From positions 198-7,214 of the forward strand of contig MUYB01000011.1 in the NCBI GenBank assembly GCA_002015125.1: a stretch of 7,017 nt of DNA. Reading direction: 5' to 3'. The notes under the pieces are model-generated. The model was given only the letters and a program-made list of their open reading frames with translations. It made no database searches and had not been told where the DNA came from. The position numbers were made by a program, and so were the translations under genes. The stretch comes from [Haemophilus] felis. Lineage in GTDB: Bacteria > Pseudomonadota > Gammaproteobacteria > Enterobacterales > Pasteurellaceae. Shown here in pieces: positions 5,419 to 7,017 of this stretch (positions are counted from its first letter, which is position 1; each line of letters starts with the position of its first letter).

Positions 5419-6480
5419 ATGGCAACACCAGAAGAAAAAAGTAAAGCGCTTGCAGCAGCCTTAGGGCAAATTGAAAAGCAATTTGGTAAAGGCTCAATTA
5501 TGAAATTAGGTGATACCAAAACATTAGATGTAGAATCAGTTTCTACAGGTTCATTAAGCTTAGACGTTGCCTTAGGGATTGGTGGCTTGCCAATGGGACG
5601 TATTGTTGAAATTTACGGACCAGAATCTTCAGGAAAAACCACGCTGACGCTATCGGTTATCGCCGAAGCACAAAAAAGCGGAAAAGTATGCGCCTTTATT
5701 GATGCAGAACATGCATTAGATCCAATTTATGCGGCGAAATTAGGCGTTAATGTAAATGAACTTCTTGTTTCTCAACCTGATCATGGTGAACAAGCCTTAG
5801 AAATTTGTGATGCGTTGGTTCGTTCTGGTGCCGTAGATGTGATCATTGTTGACTCCGTTGCCGCCTTAACGCCGAAGGCAGAAATTGAGGGGGATATGGG
5901 GGATGCTCATGTTGGTTTACAAGCTCGTTTAATGTCCCAAGCGTTACGCAAACTAACAGGTCAAATTAAAAACTCCAACTGTTTAGTGGTGTTTATTAAC
6001 CAAATTCGTATGAAAATTGGCGTAATGTTCGGCAACCCAGAAACCACCACCGGCGGTAACGCATTGAAATTCTATGCCTCTGTGCGTTTAGATATTCGTC
6101 GTACTGGTGCGATTAAAGACGGCGATCAAGTTATTGGCAATGATACTCGCGTTAAAGTGGTGAAAAACAAAGTTGCCGCACCATTCCGTCAAGTGGATTT
6201 CCAAATTTTGTATGGTCAAGGAATTTCCAAAACTGGTGAGCTCATTGATTTAGGAGTTAAACATAAATTAGTGGATAAATCTGGCTCTTGGTTCTCTTAC
6301 AATGGCGAGAAAATTGGTCAAGGTAAAGCTAACGCAATGAAATGGTTAGACTCCCACCCTGAAGAATCTGCAATGCTAGAAGAAAAACTACGTTCAGAAC
6401 TATTAGCAAATCCTGAGAAAGTTTTAGCAGCAGATATTGAAGAACAAAATGGAGAAAACATTTTAGAAGAGGACTTATAA
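5419..6480 (+). CDS. recA: Recombinase RecA
   Basis: A complete 353-residue RecA, of typical length (E. coli 353). It forms filaments on single-stranded DNA, drives homologous pairing, and acts as co-protease for LexA. Visible landmarks: N-terminal helix with [18 protein letters not shown] (11-28), Walker A GPESSGKT (67-74), catalytic E97 in [10 protein letters not shown], Walker [11 protein letters not shown] (D145), L1 region [20 protein letters not shown] (157-176), L2 region [20 protein letters not shown] (194-213), and a C-terminal domain ending in an acidic tail (ILEEDL). The start at 5419 is chosen for GAGGA at 5407-5411 and MATPEEK, the usual start; an in-frame TTG six bases upstream is too close to the ribosome site. 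It is regulated by the SOS box upstream. The usual downstream partner recX is not in the remaining window, where an insertion element begins instead. Confidence 0.98.
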   Translation: MATPEEKSKALAAALGQIEKQFGKGSIMKLGDTKTLDVESVSTGSLSLDVALGIGGLPMGRIVEIYGPESSGKTTLTLSVIAEAQKSGKVCAFIDAEHALDPIYAAKLGVNVNELLVSQPDHGEQALEICDALVRSGAVDVIIVDSVAALTPKAEIEGDMGDAHVGLQARLMSQALRKLTGQIKNSNCLVVFINQIRMKIGVMFGNPETTTGGNALKFYASVRLDIRRTGAIKDGDQVIGNDTRVKVVKNKVAAPFRQVDFQILYGQGISKTGELIDLGVKHKLVDKSGSWFSYNGEKIGQGKANAMKWLDSHPEESAMLEEKLRSELLANPEKVLAADIEEQNGENILEEDL

Positions 6481-6482
6481 TC

Positions 6483-6546
6483 CACCTTTTTAGCTTATGA
6501 CAAACTATTGTCATACTATTAAAATGTATTTCATGAAAAAAAGGTG
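6483..6546. repeat. Nested inverted repeats just after recA
   Basis: A perfect 8-bp hairpin, TATGACAA (6496-6503), loop ACTA, TTGTCATA (6508-6515), lies within a wider 9-bp inverted pair, CACCTTTTT (6483-6491) and AAAAAGGTG (6538-6546). No T-run follows the inner hairpin, so it is a poor intrinsic terminator, though it begins only 15 bases after the recA stop and may protect the mRNA end. Role uncertain. Confidence 0.5.
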
Positions 6547-6554
6547 TAATGGAC

Positions 6555-6614
6555 AAAAATGTGGGAAAAAAGTGCAGTTAAGCCTTATACTATAAGCCTT
6601 TAACCCACATTTTT
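6555..6614 (+). terminator. Long-loop hairpin ending in T's, possible recA terminator or IS end structure
   Basis: AAAAATGTGGG (6555-6565) and CCCACATTTTT (6604-6614) are perfectly complementary over 11 bp and end in five T's. The loop is 38 bases, longer than usual for a terminator; it contains AAGTGCAGT (6570-6578), one base from the Haemophilus uptake core, and two direct TAAGCCTT copies. It could stop recA transcription or keep outside transcripts from entering the transposase, a common arrangement at IS ends. Confidence 0.45.
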
Positions 6615-7017
6615 GAAAATGAACCAAAAAATTGCCCTTACTGCCAAAATACTGTTATTCATAAACACGGATTAAAAAACAATATCCAACGCTATAAATG
6701 TCCTTCCTGTAATAAGACTTTTACCTTCCAAAAGAAATTAAATCCTAGCGATATTTGGTTTAATTATTCACAAGGAAAACAAACCTATAAAGACCTCGCT
6801 TTAAAATATAAATGTTCCGTTAAAACCATTCAAAGATATATTGATAAAGCCCCTAAATCAGCCTTAAAATCGCCTATTTCAACTTATTTGAATATTATTA
6901 TGGATACCACTTTCTTTGGGCGAGAATTTGGCGTTTTGGTCATAATGGATAGCTTAAGTGAAAAGGTGGTTTATCATCAAATTGTGAACACTGAGAAGGC
7001 AGAGTATTATCAGCTCG
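6582..7017 (+). CDS. Zinc-ribbon transposase (IS256-variant type), partial, no normal start
   Basis: The frame is open from just after a TAA (6579-6581) to the right edge, 145 codons. It begins with a zinc ribbon, NCPYCQNTVIHKHG then RYKCPSCNKTF, whose two Cys pairs are typical of transposase N-termini. A helix-turn-helix follows (YKDLALKYKCSVKTIQRYI), then the first part of a DDE-type core with a likely catalytic Asp in IIMDTTFFG. It resembles proteins annotated as IS256-family transposase, variant zinc-binding type; this is recalled, not searched. There is no ATG, GTG or TTG before the zinc ribbon. The ATG at 6549 is in frame but meets the TAA, and the ATG at 6559 (MWEKSAVKPYTISL) is in another frame that would join this one if one T were added in the CTTTAA at 6598-6603. 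So either the gene is frameshifted or it uses an unusual start (ATT at 6609). The C-terminus lies outside the window. Confidence 0.65.

Larger units (their letters stand above)
6555..7017 (+). mobile_element. Insertion element with zinc-ribbon transposase, partial at right edge
   Basis: The segment after recA encodes the start of a transposase unrelated to the IS1016 copies. The left boundary is uncertain: it may lie at the inverted repeat from 6555 or further left near the repeat at 6482. The other end is outside the window, so terminal repeats and target duplication cannot be tested. It occupies the place where recX would normally follow recA. Confidence 0.6.

Noticed and set aside
5301..5519. 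Reverse-strand reading frame across the recA promoter
   Set aside because: It overlaps the promoter, the SOS box and the conserved recA start; no support as a gene.
6329..6556. Reverse-strand reading frame over the recA 3' end
   Set aside because: Low-complexity hydrophobic translation opposite recA and its hairpins; no start context.
6549..6581. Tiny gene MDKNVGKKCS
   Set aside because: Ten codons in hairpin sequence; more likely incidental or the remains of the transposase start.
1..7017. CRISPR array, tRNA, rRNA, toxin-antitoxin pair or defence system
   Set aside because: No regularly spaced repeats, no tRNA- or rRNA-like segments, and no candidate small gene pairs beyond those described.

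Overview
The window looks like a Pasteurellaceae chromosome, most likely Haemophilus or a close relative. This rests on IS1016-type insertion sequences, AT-rich DNA, and RecA, XylA and XylB proteins close to remembered H. influenzae versions. No database search was possible, so the species is inference.

Layout, left to right: (1) positions 1-104 are the end of an IS1016-like element pointing left and cut by the window edge. (2) 105-364 is non-coding and holds a strong terminator hairpin and a textbook CRP site. (3) 365-1807 is an intact aldA, NAD-dependent lactaldehyde/glycolaldehyde dehydrogenase, visibly richer in G+C than its surroundings. (4) 1808-2265 is AT-rich and has no intact gene, only a nested inverted repeat and a possible decayed reverse-strand reading frame. 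(5) 2266-2977 is a full-length 712-bp IS1016-like element with perfect 19-bp inverted repeats but a transposase broken by a stop codon and a frameshift. (6) 2983-3765 is the 3' part of xylA (xylose isomerase), missing about 180 N-terminal residues including the catalytic His/Asp pair. (7) A terminator-like hairpin separates it from intact xylB (3829-5310). (8) An SOS-regulated promoter drives intact recA (5419-6480). (9) Hairpins follow, then the start of a second, unrelated insertion element with a zinc-ribbon transposase, cut by the right edge.

How the genes relate: xylA and xylB would convert D-xylose to xylulose and then xylulose 5-phosphate. The isomerase is a remnant, so xylulokinase is stranded unless another xylA exists. 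aldA would oxidise lactaldehyde from fucose or rhamnose breakdown; its CRP site fits catabolite control. recA is a housekeeping gene with its own LexA-controlled promoter.

The most notable aspect is IS-mediated rearrangement. aldA lies between two inverted, diverged IS1016-like copies, the internal copy has no target-site duplication, and xylA is decapitated exactly at its edge. I found no CRISPR array, defence island, RNA gene or clearly new system.
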